A stretch of DNA of 64,000 nt, from the NCBI GenBank assembly GCA_003049485.1, contig PYST01000120.1:1-64000 (forward strand). Reading direction: 5' to 3'. This DNA is from Ophioceras dolichostomum. Taxonomy: Eukaryota > Ascomycota > Sordariomycetes > Magnaporthales > Ophioceraceae. Made by a program: the position numbers and the translations under genes. Below the pieces are notes generated by a model that worked only from the letters and a program-made list of their open reading frames with translations, searched no databases and had not been told where the DNA came from. Shown here in pieces: positions 9,512-20,007 of this stretch (the stretch's first letter is position 1; every line of letters starts with the position of its first letter).

Positions 9512-11218
9512 GATTTCGGTGGTAACTGGTAAGGGAGGGGAGGGGATGAGTCTTCACTTGCTTTTTGTCTTTCGCTCTCTCTTCTTTTCTTCTCCCCTCT
9601 TGCTCTCTTTCTGTTGTCTTGCTTCATTCGGTTGTCTATAACTAGAGGGGTGGGCAAAGAGGAGAGAAAGAGTACGAGGGAAGAGAAGGAGAGTGACAGA
9701 AAAACAAAAGTCAGGGGGAACACAAAAGTTGGGGGAAGTTTGATGAGTGCATCATCGCAAAAGTGATGATGCGTCTTGCTCTCCGGCCCCCCTTTTTTGA
9801 TCTTTTTTGTAATCAGTGAGACAGTTATATAGGTAGGGGTATGGTTGGATAATCTGAAGCTCAAAAGAGGCGATTAATGATGGAAACCGCGATCTTTCAC
9901 CCACCTATCTTCCGACATCTGTCCCTGCATGCGAGATGAGAGGCCACCTTTGGGTGTAGACCGTTTCCCTTGACCAAGCCTCCAGTCACAGGGTGGCTAG
10001 AGATCGTCACGGTTAACGGCCCTACTACGTACGCCGTAGGGCAGATCTGCAACTTGCTGGAACGGAACTGGTGAAGATAAGAACGTCTAATTTACCCTGC
10101 TTGCCTGGCGGTGACTTGGGTTAGAGCTTGACGAGTTTTATGTCAGCTCTGTCCGAAGGGACTAGGAAAACGTGATCGAACGACTCGTCCGGTCCGCAGA
10201 GCCCTGTCCGTATTCTCGTTCACCATTGGATGCTCAAGGGTTTCAATCGCTGGAGGTTCAGACAGAAAATCCTCTTCTCACAACCGCGACCTTGATCTCC
10301 TCCCGTCGACTGGGGCAGGTGATGTGGTCGTGCCGCCTTCTTGGCCTCCGAGCTCTCTCTGATTGGCATTACGTGACCACACACACGTTGGACTTCGAGC
10401 TGGGCAACCCGAAATGCATTGAACGAGTCTTTCGCTCCATTGCCCGGACAAAGACCTTCAATTAGCAGTCAGAGACAGCATCTATAACTTGTGTTTCTCC
10501 ATCATGACCATTGCCAAGTAGGTTGTGGCGGCGATGAGGGAAGCTTTTCAGCCCGTTCAGTTGGTGGTCGTCAAAGCAAGGCTTGTTGGTTTGCATGGAT
10601 ATGACCGAGTCAGCAGCGCACATGGGTCATTCCAAGCTTCTTACAGGCCGGTTTCTCGTCGCATTCCGAGATTGGATTTCAGTTCCCTTATCCGCTGATA
10701 GAAATAATACATGCTTTTCGCCTTGGTTCACAAACAATTTCGCAAGGGTCAAACATCGATCGCTTAACCGCGCCGTTCCGTTCGTTTGTTGCAAAGGGCT
10801 TGCTTGCGATTCTGTTTTTATCCACAAGAGAAATGGTAGGTGCCGACTAGCGTGGGGACTTTGAATTCTGATGTTTCTTCTCACTGTAAACATGCTGTGG
10901 AGATACCTGATTGAGGCCCGTTCACCCGAATCCACCCGATTTTTTTTCTCCCCCTTGCGTAGCGATCCAAGCGGGCCCCGGACAATTGATCCCAGCGTGT
11001 CCGGCTAACCTCCAAAAAGCCTCAAAACATTTTTTATCGGGGCCGAACTTTTTTTCGGCCTCTTCTCCCTCTCTCTATCTAAACAACACACAACGTCAAT
11101 AACCTCTCCACTCAACCATTTTCTTCGTCGTGACGGGCAGCTGACCATCGGCTTCTCCTCTCCCTCTTCTCTTCGGATTCTCTTCCTCTTTTTTTAATCA
11201 GACACAGAGCCAGTCACA
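9512..11218. other. intergenic: GMC 3' region and phosphate carrier promoter
   Basis: A pyrimidine-rich 3' region follows the GMC stop. A GCCCTAC/GTAGGGC hairpin (about 10018-10041) is present. Two open frames under 100 codons (10172-10465 and 10583-10864) have no recognisable product. A CT-rich leader precedes the carrier start codon. Confidence 0.45.
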
Positions 11219-12727
11219 ATGGCTACCACAACGAAAACCGAGGTCAAGGTGGACCGTCCTACCGGCATCGCCTTGTACTCAAGGTTCGCCCTGGCCGGTG
11301 CCGTCTGCTGCTCCGTCACCCACGGTGCCCTGACTCCCGTCGATGTGTACGTCTCCTAGAAGCCCCCCTCCCCCTCCGTGCGCGCAGCGAAGGAAGCGAG
11401 GCAGAAATTGTGCCACGGGCGGGTGTTTGTTTGCTTGCGAATTTGCGCCGATTCAGACGACGACGACGACGGGCCACGGTTGCCGGCTCTTCGCGTCCCC
11501 TCAAAGACCGATTCGTGTCGGGATCGAGCCGAGCCAAGTCGAGTCGAATCGAACCGGATCGCGCGTCGCCACGCTTGCAATGCTTCCCGCACCCAAAACA
11601 GCCCTCTCTCTATCTGGAGCGCAAAGCGCAGCCAAGCTAACTTCTATCTACGCGCACAAAACCAACAGCGTCAAGACAAGAATCCAGCTCGACCCGGCGA
11701 CGTACAACCGCGGCATGATCGGCGGCTTCAAGCAGGTGATCCAGACCGAGGGCGCCGGCGCCCTGCTGACGGGCGTGGGCCCCACGTTCGCCGGATACTT
11801 CCTGCAGGGCGCGTTCAAGTTCGGCGGCTACGAGTTCTTCAAGCAGCAGTCGATCAACTACCTGGGGCTCGAGACCGCGTCCAACTACCGCACGGGCGTC
11901 TACCTGGCCTCGTCCGCCGCCGCCGAGTTCTTCGCCGACATCGCCCTGTGCCCGCTCGAGGCCACCCGCATCCGCCTCGTGTCGGAGCCCACGTACGCGA
12001 ACGGCCTGATCGGCGGCTTCAGCAAGATGCTGAAGACCGAGGGCGTCGGCGCCTTCTATGCTGGTTTCGGCCCTATCCTGTTCAAGCAGTATGTTTCCTT
12101 CCAAGATTGTCTTGTCCCTTACTTCGCAACTTTTCTGTCTGTCTTGTGTCTGTTGTTTCTCTACGCGCCTTTTACTGACCTGCGATGATGATAAAATGAT
12201 GATAGGGTCCCGTACACCATGGCCAAGTTCGTCGTCTACGAGAAGGTCGCCGAGGCGGTCTTCCGCGTCTACCCCAAGAACACGCTCTCGGACGGCGCCC
12301 AGACCGTGGTCAACCTGGGCTCCGGCCTGATCGCCGGCTTCGCCGCCGCGCTCGTCTCGCAGCCCGCCGACACGATGCTGAGCAAGATCAACAAGACCAA
12401 GGGCCTGCCCGGCGAGGGCACCACGGCCCGCCTGATCAAGATCGGCAAGGAGCTCGGCCTGCGCGGCTCGTACACCGGCATCGGCGCCCGTCTGTTCATG
12501 GTCGGCACTCTGACTGCTTTCCAGTTCGCCATCTACGGTATGTTGTTTCTGCGCTTCTTGTCTTTGTTCCTTCTTCGTTGTATCACTGTTCCCCCAGCGT
12601 TTTCCCAGTCCTTGTCTGGTTCTGGTGATCCACCCCTATTTTTTGGCTGGTGCTAATGCGATATTTCATCACAGGCGACATAAAAAAGGCGCTGGGTGCT
12701 ACTGGTGGCGTCGAGATTGCGAAATAA
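11219..12727 (+). CDS. MIR1: mitochondrial phosphate carrier
   Basis: Four exons: 11219-11346, 11669-12088, 12206-12537 and 12675-12727, giving 310 residues, close to the 311 of yeast Mir1. It imports inorganic phosphate with a proton across the inner mitochondrial membrane for ATP synthesis. The three mitochondrial-carrier repeats are visible through their signatures: TPVDVVKTRIQL (repeat 1), CPLEATRIRLVS (repeat 2) and SQPADTMLSKIN (repeat 3). GAFKFGGYEFFK and FYAGFGPILFKQVPY are also Mir1-like. Donors are GTACGT, GTATGT and GTATGT. The first intron (322 bp) is unusually long; no extra exon is needed in it because protein continuity across VDV/VKTRIQ is intact. The start was chosen for its CACAATGG context and the match in N-terminal length. 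Confidence 0.93.
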
Positions 12728-13762
12728 ATAGACGGGACTTTGAAGGGGTGGGACGAGTGAGCTGGTTGGGTGTGGGCGGTTGACGTTGAGGCTGGGCGGC
12801 CTGTGATGTATGCGGTAGGCTTTTAGAATCTTTCCCTATCGATTTTCTCTCTCTCTTTTTTTTATGCCTTGGCTTTCTGCATCTAGACGTGGGCTGGATC
12901 GAGAAGTGTTCTTCTGCTTGTCTGTGTACCCCTCTTTTCTCACTGCGTTCTAGGTGGGTGGACAGCCTTATCTTTTGACTCTAGGTCCCCTTTTATTCCG
13001 ATGCTCTGTACCCTTTGTACTACCTTCCCACCACCTATTACGTCAGTTACACACCTCCCATCGACAGCGAAGAGGGCACTGTGGACTGGGAGGGATATAG
13101 AAAGGATAAAGAGGATAAAGGAAAGGAAAGAGAATTTACCTATCGACGACCTATTGTATAATAGATTTTCTGATCTCTTCTATTGACCCCTTGTGACGGT
13201 GTATTTTTTTTTGGGGCTGCGCGGCTGCCTAATGACTGCCCACAGTGGCCTGAATGGCCTGCATGATGTGTTCCTCATCTGCAGCTCCACTGGCCTGGCC
13301 CCGCTCGGACCTCCAACCAAACGCAAGCTTGCAGCTACAGCTTCAACCACCTTCAGAAAAAGCAACCGGATTTCCTCCTCTCTTCTACTTTCCAAAAAAC
13401 CTGGCTGTCTGCTTGGCCATCCCCCTCTTCATCTTTGTTTTCATTTCCCTTCCCATTTCCTTTTCGTCAATCACGACTTTCTTCGCGTGAACTGCTTCGC
13501 CTGGACTGCTTTTGCGCTCTCTCGCTAGCCGCTTGTGCACGCAGCGCCAAGCACCCCCACTCTCAGCCTTGCCTTCCCAATCAGCACCTCCGCTCTCTCT
13601 CCCGATTCCATCTCCAGGGCCAGCTCCCTCCCCTTGGTGTTCATCTTTGTCCACGTCTTCTACAGGACTCCGACAGGCTCGTCCTGATTGAGGACCGCGA
13701 GCCCCGTGTCTGTTCTCTCGCTCGATTGACAATCACTTGAGCTCCCATTTCCATCATTCACA
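12728..13762. other. intergenic: carrier 3' region and F-box 2 promoter
   Basis: T-rich 3' sequence follows the carrier stop. CT-rich sequence (13,430-13,760) precedes the second F-box gene. No gene was recognised. Confidence 0.5.
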
Positions 13763-15714
13763 ATGACCAGCCAGGACCCCAGCAACGCCCGTCCGTCGAA
13801 GCGGCAGCGGAGGGGTAAAATGCGCGACGACGACGACGACGACCGAGAGCAGGAGCCCTTGGCCCTTCGGTAAGTATCCCAATCATAACCACCCAGACAT
13901 CCGCCGTCAAGCTCCGCTGAGATCCGTTTCTGACTCTCGATGTGTAGAAGGTCCAATCGGCTGAAAATGATTGTGCTCCTGGACATCCTCCCGGCCCTGG
14001 CGACAGAGCTGCAGATCATGGTGCTGGAGCACCTGGGCGTGCGTGACTTCTGGGCCGTCTACAACGTCAGCCGGGCGTGGCGGGCGATGCTGAGCGAGCA
14101 CGTCGTCCCCCTGCTCTCGCGCAAGCACTTCCCCGGCCTGTTGGAGCGCGTCGGCCTGCAGTGCCGGCCGGATGCCACCCCGCAGGAACTCGCAACCGCG
14201 GCCCGCCAGGCCTTCCTCGAGACGTCTCGTGCTCGCGCCTCGTGGCGGAATGGCTTCCGGTACGCCACCATCCAGGCGCCTGGCCTCCATCCTAAGCGCT
14301 CCCTACCACTGGCCAGACGATCAGCCGCGGTCAAGGATGGCCGCGTGAAGCGATTTTTCGCCGACCCTGGTTTTGGCGCCGACTTCCGCCTGTGGAGGAT
14401 TGAATTCGCCCACGGTCGGGTGGCCTGGCAAGGCAGCGCTCGCAGATGCGTCTTCGAGCCGACGGTTCGATCGGCTCCCATATTCGTGGACGACCTTCAC
14501 ACCGGAACGCGCCGGGCTTTCTTCCTACCTACGTACTACGGCTCTGAGTATTCTCTCGAGGGACTGGGAGACACTCTCGTGGTAGCAAGGGCGGGCAAGT
14601 ACATGTGAGTGACGGCGAGTTCGCCGCCCGAGCAGCTATCTCCACCTCCGCGAACCCTTTTCTCCATAGGCTAACCGAGGCTAACCAAATGGCGAACCCC
14701 AAATCGTGCAGAGTTGCCTGGAAGATCCAGGATCCCGACCACGCACGCGCGTTCGTGTGCCATGACTACAGCATGGCCATGCGCAGCTCTGGCGAGCATG
14801 TCATGGCCCTGTTTCGTTCCGGTCTTGTGGCATGGTGGAAGTTTGGGTCACCTTTCCATCCCCACGAACTCGACATTTCATCGGTCGTACCGACGAACTC
14901 AGGCGAAATGCAACTGATCATTCACCCGCACCGCGACGTCTTCTACACCTGCCGACTCGACGTGGTCCTCCAATTTCCAGTCTTGATCATCGACGAGTTT
15001 ACTACGGGCGGGGAGCACACCGGTGCGTGGACCTGTCAACTAGACCGCTACGTCCGACGGCACCACGTGCTCCACGTCAGATGGATCGACTCTCATGGCA
15101 CCTTCAGGATTTCGCAATCGGATAACATCTACTACCTTACCGGCGCCGACCACCTAGTCAGCTTCAACATCTTCACGAAACAATTCTCGGCCTGCAGCAA
15201 CGTCGAGACCCAGTGGGCCAACACTATCATCGTCCACAGGCCTGATTGGCGTATTGGCCTGGCCGCCCCGCTTCTTGTCGGTACGGAGCTGAAGGAGACT
15301 GGCATTGCTGGCGAATGCCCTCCTCCATCGGATATCCCTTGCCGTTCGTTTCTCCGACACGGCGGCACGGCCCCCGTTGCGGGTGCAAGGAAGGGCGGCA
15401 GAAAAAACGGCAAGAGCAAGCATGCGGAGGCGGCGGCGAAGAAGGAGAGTTCCGCCTCCGACACAGCCGCCGGCGGCGGACCGGGCACCTCGTCGTTCGA
15501 GACTGTGCTCTTGTCGGGAACATCCTTCACCCCACGCGAGAGAACCCCTAGAATTTCGCTCGATTACGGCCTCTGGATAGAGGCGTTTCGTTATGGCGGC
15601 CACCACGATCAGGTCTTCGCAGACGACGACTTCCTTGTAAACTCGACAGAGGCCGGCTATGCGGCCTTCAGCTTCAAGTCCTTCTCTGCTGGGAGGCGGC
15701 CGCCGATCGAGTGA
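13763..15714 (+). CDS. F-box protein (paralog 2)
   Basis: Three exons: 13763-13869, 13948-14604 and 14712-15714, giving 588 residues. The N-terminus has a basic nuclear-localisation-like stretch (PSKRQRRGK) and six Asp in a row, unlike paralog 1. An F-box follows at about residues 50-90 (LATELQIMVLEHLGVRDFWAVYNVSRAWR). The rest aligns with paralog 1, including PIFVDDLHTGTRRAFFL and DDDFLVNSTEAGYAAF. Intron 1 falls just before the F-box and intron 2 just before VAWK (IAWN in paralog 1), both in phase 2, so these positions are shared. The last intron of paralog 1 is absent. Near residues 460-510 there is a Lys/Gly/Ala-rich insert (KGGRKNGKSKHAEAAAKKE). Probable Skp1 adaptor; substrate unknown. 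The first intron acceptor could be 3 nt further on. Confidence 0.78.
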
Positions 15715-15715
15715 A

Positions 15716-15759
<44 letters not shown>

Positions 15760-16372
15760 AGAGAGAGGGGGGAATAGATTGGAACGGGTGAGGAAGGGGT
15801 GAAGGGGGCACGTCTTCTTTTGCTGGGGGGTAGGGAACTCTTGGGATTCGGGATAGAGAGGGGGAAGAAGGGGGGTTTGGCGAGGATTTCGTCGGAAAAA
15901 AGTACTGCTGCAGGTCCAACGCAAGACAACATGGGAGAAGTGACGCGCCAAAATGAAGGATACACATAACGTTTTGTGTCAAGTTAAGTTTTTGAGATGG
16001 GTGCCGGCGCGATGACAATCGGTCGTCCTCCCAGGCCGAGGAGGTCGCTAGCCAGGATTATTTTTTGCTCTCTTTTCTTGTTTCTTTTCCATATTTCCTT
16101 TCTCGTTACTTTGGAATCTTGGATGCAACGCTTTCCCGACTTCATGACTCATATACCCATATTACGTGTAACTCAGAGGATCTAGCTTAGGGGATCAATC
16201 CTCCCGCAATAACCATGTCTTTCCGGTCCGGCTGATGCACGTCTTCGGTCCAACCTTTGCCAAATGCTAGTGCGCTCAACTTGACGCCGAGCCGAGAGAC
16301 ACAGGGGTAGGTACCTTAGACACGTAGGTAGCCATCTCATATCCTTCCATCCATCCATCCCCACTTCATGCC
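15715..16372. other. convergent intergenic region
   Basis: This 658-bp spacer lies between the stops of paralog 2 (plus) and adenine deaminase (minus). It holds the (AC)n(GA)n tract, a TGACTCA at 16145-16151 and GTAGGTACC-type motifs near 16308-16330. No gene was seen. Confidence 0.6.
15717..15768 (+). repeat. (AC)n(GA)n compound microsatellite
   Basis: About 40 nt of AC repeats run into GA repeats, starting 2 nt after the stop codon of F-box paralog 2. The tract would be in that gene's 3' untranslated region. Confidence 0.95.
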
Positions 16373-17551
16373 CTACACAGCAGCAGCAGACAACGGCGCC
16401 TCAAGCCTCCTCCTCCACTCACCAACCACCCTCTCCAGCTCCTCAAGCAGCTCACCCTTCCTCCCCTCACCGCACCAGCTCAGCTCGATCGAGTCCCTGC
16501 AGATCCGCGCCCAATCATCAACGCTCAGCCCGAACGCCTCCTGCACGGCGACGTAGTTGTCGAGGACGTAGCCCCCGAAATACGCCGGGTCGTCGCTGTT
16601 GACGCTGAAGGGCACCCCGACGTCCAGCAGCTTGCGGATCGGCACCTGGTTCAGGTCCGCGACGACCTTGAGCCGCAGGTTCGACAGCGGACACACCGTC
16701 AGCAGGATCCGGTCGCGCGCCAGGCGGGCGAGCAAGAGGGGGTCCTCGGCGGCGCGGACGCCATGGTCGATGCGCGAGACGAGCATCGAGTCGAGGGTTG
16801 CGGAGACGGATGAGGCGGGGCCTTCTTCGCCGGCGTGGGCGGTGAGTCTGATTGGTGTTGTGGTGGCAGAAGACAGGGAGGCGGCGGCGTGGAAGATGGG
16901 CGCCCATTCTGACGGGGGAGGGACATTCTTCTCGCTCGAGCTAATGCCTAGGCCCGCGCACGCCGGCGCCGCCTCGTCGGGCTTGGCCTCGAAGAAGCCT
17001 CCGTCCCTCAGCGCGTCGAACGTGGCCTGTCCGTCGGAGACGGGCAGGTGGCGCAGGAGGCACGGGATCAGCAGACTCGTCACGCCGAACTCCCTGCGCG
17101 CCCGCTCGCGTCCGGAGTTCAAGCCCCCTATGACGGTCTCTAGCGGCACGCCCCGCGAGGTGTGCATCTGGGGGTCGAAGAAGATCTCGGCGTGCCGCAG
17201 GTTGTCCTGCGCGGAAACGCGCGAGAGGTAGTCGTACGCCAGGGCCTCGAAGTCGGACGCTCTCAAAAGCACGGAGAAGCCCACGTAGTAGTAGTGCAGG
17301 AAGTCGTCGAGGGAGGTGAATTCGCCGTAGCGCCGGAGGAGGGAGGATGTGGAGGCGAAGGCTGGGTCGGTGGTGGTTGGAGGTAGAGGGATGGAGTTTT
17401 TGGCGGAGAGGGCGAAGAGGAGGGTGGGGGAGAGGGAGCCTTCGATGTGGATGTGGTGTTCGCATTTTGGGAGGGCGCGGAGGAAGGCGTTGAAGGGTGT
17501 TGAGGCTGGGGTCGTCGTCGGCGACGTGGTCGTCACTGATGAAGGGGCCAT
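16373..17551 (-). CDS. aah1: adenine deaminase
   Basis: One exon of 392 residues on the minus strand. It hydrolyses adenine to hypoxanthine and ammonia in purine salvage, in cytosol or nucleus. Motifs of the adenosine/adenine deaminase superfamily in order: LPKCEHHIHIEGSLSP (residues about 27-42, with zinc ligands His33 and His35), FFDPQMHTSRGVPLE, TAHAGEEGPAS (zinc-ligand His and catalytic Glu region), SRIDHGVRA and CPLSN, then VNSDDPAYFGGY (zinc-ligand Asp). The DPQxHTSRG and SDDPAYFGGY sequences match fungal Aah1 adenine deaminases rather than adenosine deaminases. The N-terminal Thr/Pro/Ser stretch of about 20 residues is extra and variable. Length is slightly above yeast Aah1 (about 347), mostly through this stretch and a small Ala/Ser/Glu segment at about residues 205-220. 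Confidence 0.93.
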   Translation of the reverse strand: MAPSSVTTTSPTTTPASTPFNAFLRALPKCEHHIHIEGSLSPTLLFALSAKNSIPLPPTTTDPAFASTSSLLRRYGEFTSLDDFLHYYYVGFSVLLRASDFEALAYDYLSRVSAQDNLRHAEIFFDPQMHTSRGVPLETVIGGLNSGRERARREFGVTSLLIPCLLRHLPVSDGQATFDALRDGGFFEAKPDEAAPACAGLGISSSEKNVPPPSEWAPIFHAAASLSSATTTPIRLTAHAGEEGPASSVSATLDSMLVSRIDHGVRAAEDPLLLARLARDRILLTVCPLSNLRLKVVADLNQVPIRKLLDVGVPFSVNSDDPAYFGGYVLDNYVAVQEAFGLSVDDWARICRDSIELSWCGEGRKGELLEELERVVGEWRRRLEAPLSAAAV

Positions 17552-19970
17552 CTTGGTTTCTTTGGGCTGGGTTGGGTGGCGTCTTGCTTCCCTTCCAGTC
17601 TGCGGTTTCTTTCTCCCGTCGTCTGTTTCTCTTGGTTATTGAGTATCGGTCCCGAGGGGGCTCTCCCTGGGATGTTCGGCGTATACCTAGGTAGACAATA
17701 CGGCAAGAGGAGGGATTTAGAATTTCTCAGGAGATCGCGATGATTGGAGTCCCAGCGATCTCGTCCTCAATAATGTTCTCTCTCTCCTTACATAGTACAA
17801 AGAATATGTGGTAGATATATTAGATAAGAAGAGGAAACCTTTTGAAAGGGTTATTTCTCAAGTTGGTCTCATTTGGAGGACAGACTGTATATACACCATT
17901 CATGGTGACTCTACACTCGCCCGACACAGGATCGGGATTTGATCATTCGTGAGGGTATTCCTGTTGACGCCAGCTTTCGTGTTTGTCCAGTTTCCCCTCT
18001 TCTTCCCACTCTGAGTCATACATACAGCGGAATTTTTTTCAAATTCTCTTGTCGTCCACGGATTCAACGAATGAGCTTCTCGTAGCTAGCAAGCTACCGG
18101 AGCAATTTACAGACTAGCGGTAAGCAATTGAGCCCGACGGACGGCCGCTACGGATTTGCATATTCCCCACCACTGACGGCGGCGCTCTTCAAGTTCTTAC
18201 ACCGTGTGTCTTCGTCCCCCCGCCACGCGAACCGGCGATCGCCGCCCTGCGTCGTGGGGCGGAGATAGCCGACCGACTCGCCTCCAACACCACGGAACGT
18301 TGGATGGCGGGCAACACGGCCGATCACCGGCCGGATCGCCCGGCACAACAGCAAACTTCCAGCAGCCAAAAGACCCCATGGAAAGATGACCCGCTATCTT
18401 TCCGTCTCTGCGTGCGCACCATCCGCCAACGTACCATCTCCTACTTAGGCAGCAATTACTGTCGGACTGTATTGTATCGTACAAGCCCATGCGGCTCGCC
18501 GCGTTCTGTCCCCCGTGCGACCGACCGACCGACCGACCCGGAAGATGGCCGGCCAGCAGTCTCAAGTTGAGGTGTCTGTCCCCCCTCACCTGTTCCCCCC
18601 TCTTCGATGACCCGCGCTGCGGCCTCCCGAGCGCCAAAAAAGCGGTGCATCCATCCATGAATCGTCCCGTCCAAACACCTGGAGGGTGGCGGTGACTCAC
18701 ATGAGTGGCTGTCGATGTGTGTCGCCCATCGCCCATCATGCGCCGTCATGCGGTCGGCCGTCTAGTTGGTTTCTGATGCGATGCCTTGCGGCGTTTGCTT
18801 GCTTGCACTGCCGGGCCTGACCTGGCCGCTTGCGGACGTGAGTGCAGGCTTTCCGTCCAGTCTGGCTGGCCCTCCTTAGGTAGGAGGGTACCTAGCGCGC
18901 TTGTTGGGCGATGATGAGGGATGCGGTGCGTCGTTGCGCTGGGTAGGCTAGGCTAGTAGGCCTGGCCACCCTGCCTCGGTTGGAGAATCAGAGGGACTGG
19001 CGTTACCCCCTTCCAATTTGCGTCCTTCTGCACTCCAACCCGTCTCGCCTGTCGGTTCATGCTGTAAAATATGGGGCGTCTGGGAAGAGTCAGTGGGAAT
19101 GCCCCATTGGCCGCCGGCTAGTCGGCACCGACCTGTATCCGGCAGTGAGGTGGAAGGCGAGGTCTACGGGGTACTCCTGGCTGGCGGGCGAGGCGGAGGA
19201 GGAGGAGCTCACCCGACCGAATGCAGAGGCCCAGCAGGAGAGCCGGGCAATGCTACTGGGATCATCCTCCTCCATTCTTTCTCTCTTTCCTTCTGTCTGT
19301 CCTTCTCGCAACTGCCGTCAGCGGGAATCCCACACCACAGAGGGCCCCAACAACCCGCCGGCAAACAGCGGAGAGAAGAAAAAGGGATAGGGGGAATTGG
19401 GGAGACTCGTCACCTCCTCTCAACCCCCTCCCCCGCTCCCCGTCCGGGTCCCCATCCCCGTCTCCGCGAGCCAGCCAGCCAGCGAGCCAGGGAGAGCCCG
19501 GCCGGCCCAGATGTCCGAGTTCAGTGTAGCGGCCTCCGCCTTTCCGGAGGATGGGGACCGACCCGTTCGGGAGACTTGACTTAGGTGAGAAGGGGGTGAC
19601 TTGAACCGATGAATGACACACTGACGGAACACACGGGATACCCACGAGTCGGATACCCACGAGATACCCACCCCTCCAAGTCGAAAAAGTCAGGGGTAAC
19701 CCTCCCCAACCTTATCGAAACCATATACGTAGTAAGGGCACGAGAAGCTTGCGTGTCGTCGTTTGGGTTTCCCGTGATGGATTCCCTGTGGCAACTGCAA
19801 CGACCAACACCTCGCTTGCCTTTGCTTGCCTTTGCCTGATGGGTTTGGGTCATCTCACGTAGTCTAACAATAACATCCCAAACAGATCGAGGGACGGAGG
19901 AGGAGGAGCTCATCATCATCAACCTCTCTCCTGGAGGGCGGGCTGGATGGGTCTGGCTGGCATGTTTGGC

Positions 19971-20007
19971 GTTTGGTTTGGTTTGGTTTGGTTTGGTTTG
20001 GTTTTGG
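19971..20007. repeat. (GTTTG)n pentanucleotide repeat
   Basis: About seven units of TTTGG. The same pentamer recurs in short runs near 23408, 37335, 37567 and (as AACCA) 63926. Confidence 0.9.
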
